Positions 4,922 to 6,197 of a stretch of DNA of 6,197 nucleotides are shown piece after piece; the first letter of the stretch is position 1; each line of letters opens with the position of its first letter. A program made the position numbers and the translations under genes. The stretch covers positions 1 through 6,197 of the forward strand of contig CALAQQ010000004.1 in NCBI GenBank assembly GCA_937888485.1, written 5' to 3'. The notes below the pieces were generated by a model. The model searched no databases. It saw nothing but the letters and a program-made list of their open reading frames with translations, and had not been told where the DNA came from. Source of the DNA: an uncultured Clostridia bacterium (GTDB lineage Bacteria; Bacillota; Clostridia; Oscillospirales; Acutalibacteraceae).

Positions 4922-6197
4922 ATGAAAATTTCAGTTATTATTCCTGCATATAACAGCGAAATGTTTCTTGCCGAAACGCTTGACTGTCTTGAAAAACAGA
5001 CTCTGAAAGATGTTCAGATTATCATTGTCAACGACGGTTCAACCGATAAGACGGCAGAAATAATCGAAGAACATGCAAAGAAAAACAGCAATATCCTCTC
5101 CCTTTACCAAAAAAATTCGGGCGTTTCCGCCGCAAGAAACAACGGCATTAACCACGCTGAGGGTGAATATACAGTTTTCCTTGACAGCGACGATTTGCTC
5201 ACACCCGAATCGCTCGAAAACATTTATAATACTCTCAAAGAAAACGAAGCAGATATGGCTGTATATCGCCACATCAGTTTCGGTTACGGCGGCGAACAGA
5301 TAAATCCCGTTGCGGAATCGCTGTCGAAAGAAGCAAATATAGATTATACGGACAAGCGTCTTTTATGGAATTTCCTTCTCGGCAACAAATGCTATAAAAC
5401 AGAAATGCTGAAAAAAAGCGAAATCCGTTTCCCTCCTCTGCGTTACAGCGAAGACGGTGCGTTCACAATGCCGCTTGTTTATGACAAAAAGCCGAAGATT
5501 ATCGGCATTGACAATGCAATTTACAGATACCGCCGTCACACTCCGAAAGAAGGTTTTTCCGTCAGTCAGAGCATCAGCACGGAGCTGGTCAACCATTTTC
5601 TCTCTTCAATGAGCATCGTTTATGATGCCGCCGAAAAATCGGGAATGACCGGGGATTATCTTCAGGAAATTCTTTATAAAACCTATTCGGCGCTGATCAA
5701 TGAATTCTATCGCATTCTCTGGCGTGCCGATGCCGAAACGGTGAAGCTCATTGTTGCAAAATGCGGTGAAATCAAAAACCGCATGGCCGCAGAAACCTCA
5801 AAGAAATGCGATACCGTTCAGAAAGATATCGGCAAGGATATCTACACAAAATCCGAAATTGCCGAAAAACCTTTTGTAAGCGTTATTACAAAAAACTGCA
5901 CAGCTGAATTTATTGAATCGGTCTATGCACAGTCGATGCCAGTTTTTGAGCTGATAACAACTGAAAACGGCAATCTTCCCGAAAACGAAAACGTGAAAAT
6001 TCTCCCGTCAGACGGATTTATGCAAAATGCAAAAAAATCTGCAAAAGGAAAAACCGTTCTTTGTCTTGACGGCAAAAGTCCTCTTGATACAAGATTTTTC
6101 AAGGTTGTGACCCTCCTCAAAAGGTCGCCCAAATTCGGAATTTTCCCCGATTTCCTTATCGGAATCGGTGCAAAACTGTTTTTAAAAATCAAACGGT
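4922..6197 (+). CDS. Family-2 glycosyltransferase with a degenerate second GT-A-like domain, 3' end beyond window
   Basis: The reading frame is open from ATG 4922 to the window end (425 complete codons), so the protein is longer than shown. Residues 1 to about 225 form a complete GT2 domain: KISVIIPAYN (2-11), nucleotide-binding VNDGSTDKT (36-44), NSGVSAARNNG (65-75), metal-binding FLDSDDLL (86-93, Asp88/Asp90), GNKCYKTEM and the YSEDGAF acidic motif (175-181, Glu177/Asp178). A probably helical linker (about 225-315) follows, then a GT-A-like half domain (about 316-400) that lacks the metal-binding aspartates. It starts 2 bases after tarJ, with a weak GGGA site (4909-4912) inside tarJ. It probably adds a sugar or modifies the ribitol-phosphate polymer. 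In related clusters such an N-terminal GT2 is sometimes fused to a CDP-glycerol/CDP-ribitol phosphotransferase; whether that happens here lies beyond the window. Confidence 0.88.
   Translation, partial: MKISVIIPAYNSEMFLAETLDCLEKQTLKDVQIIIVNDGSTDKTAEIIEEHAKKNSNILSLYQKNSGVSAARNNGINHAEGEYTVFLDSDDLLTPESLENIYNTLKENEADMAVYRHISFGYGGEQINPVAESLSKEANIDYTDKRLLWNFLLGNKCYKTEMLKKSEIRFPPLRYSEDGAFTMPLVYDKKPKIIGIDNAIYRYRRHTPKEGFSVSQSISTELVNHFLSSMSIVYDAAEKSGMTGDYLQEILYKTYSALINEFYRILWRADAETVKLIVAKCGEIKNRMAAETSKKCDTVQKDIGKDIYTKSEIAEKPFVSVITKNCTAEFIESVYAQSMPVFELITTENGNLPENENVKILPSDGFMQNAKKSAKGKTVLCLDGKSPLDTRFFKVVTLLKRSPKFGIFPDFLIGIGAKLFLKIKR
5867..6121 (+). other. Degenerate second GT-A-like module inside the last gene
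   Basis: Residues 316-400 of the last gene repeat the order of elements in its N-terminal domain. KPFVSVITKN (316-325) parallels KISVIIPAYN, FIESVYAQSM parallels the LAETLDCLEKQT helix, VFELITTENG (341-350) parallels VQIIIVNDGS, NVKILPSDGFMQNAKKSAKGKT (356-378) parallels the SGVSAARNNGINHAEGEY part, and VLCLDGKSPLD (379-389) parallels VFLDSDDLL. The aspartates needed for nucleotide and metal binding are mostly lost: ENG replaces NDG, and DGK replaces DSDD. It is probably non-catalytic. This is an alignment made by eye. Confidence 0.5.

Overview
The window is a dense, single-strand (+) stretch of cell-envelope genes. It most likely comes from a Gram-positive, moderate-GC anaerobe of the Clostridia (a gut or rumen Firmicute type). 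This rests on strong AGGAG-type ribosome binding sites at several genes, a closely matching TarI/TarJ pair, and general composition; the exact taxon cannot be read from the sequence.

Layout: (1) positions 1-64 hold the last codons of a gene whose C-terminus matches lysyl-tRNA synthetase (lysS). (2) After a 1-base gap comes a family-2 glycosyltransferase of the rhamnosyltransferase-like group (66-761). (3) A second family-2 glycosyltransferase of the WbbL-like group follows (796-1557). (4) An ABC-2 polysaccharide exporter is encoded as a permease (1579-2388) and an ATPase (2404-3150). (5) The CDP-ribitol pair comes next: tarI, ribitol-5-phosphate cytidylyltransferase (3166-3873), and tarJ, ribulose-5-phosphate reductase (3897-4919). 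(6) Last is a third family-2 glycosyltransferase (4922 to beyond the window end), which carries a degenerate second copy of the GT-A fold and is cut off by the window edge.

All genes point the same way, with gaps of 1 to 34 bases and no visible terminator or internal promoter, so they are probably one transcription unit read through from lysS. Together they suggest synthesis and export of a ribitol-phosphate-containing glycopolymer, either a teichoic acid or a capsule-like polymer. TarJ and TarI would make CDP-ribitol in the cytosol, the glycosyltransferases would build the sugar part on a lipid carrier, and the ABC transporter would move it across the membrane. The enzyme that would transfer ribitol phosphate (TarK/TarL-like) and the priming enzyme are not in this window; they may lie downstream or elsewhere.

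No tRNA, rRNA, CRISPR array, mobile element or gene-free stretch over 40 bases was seen.
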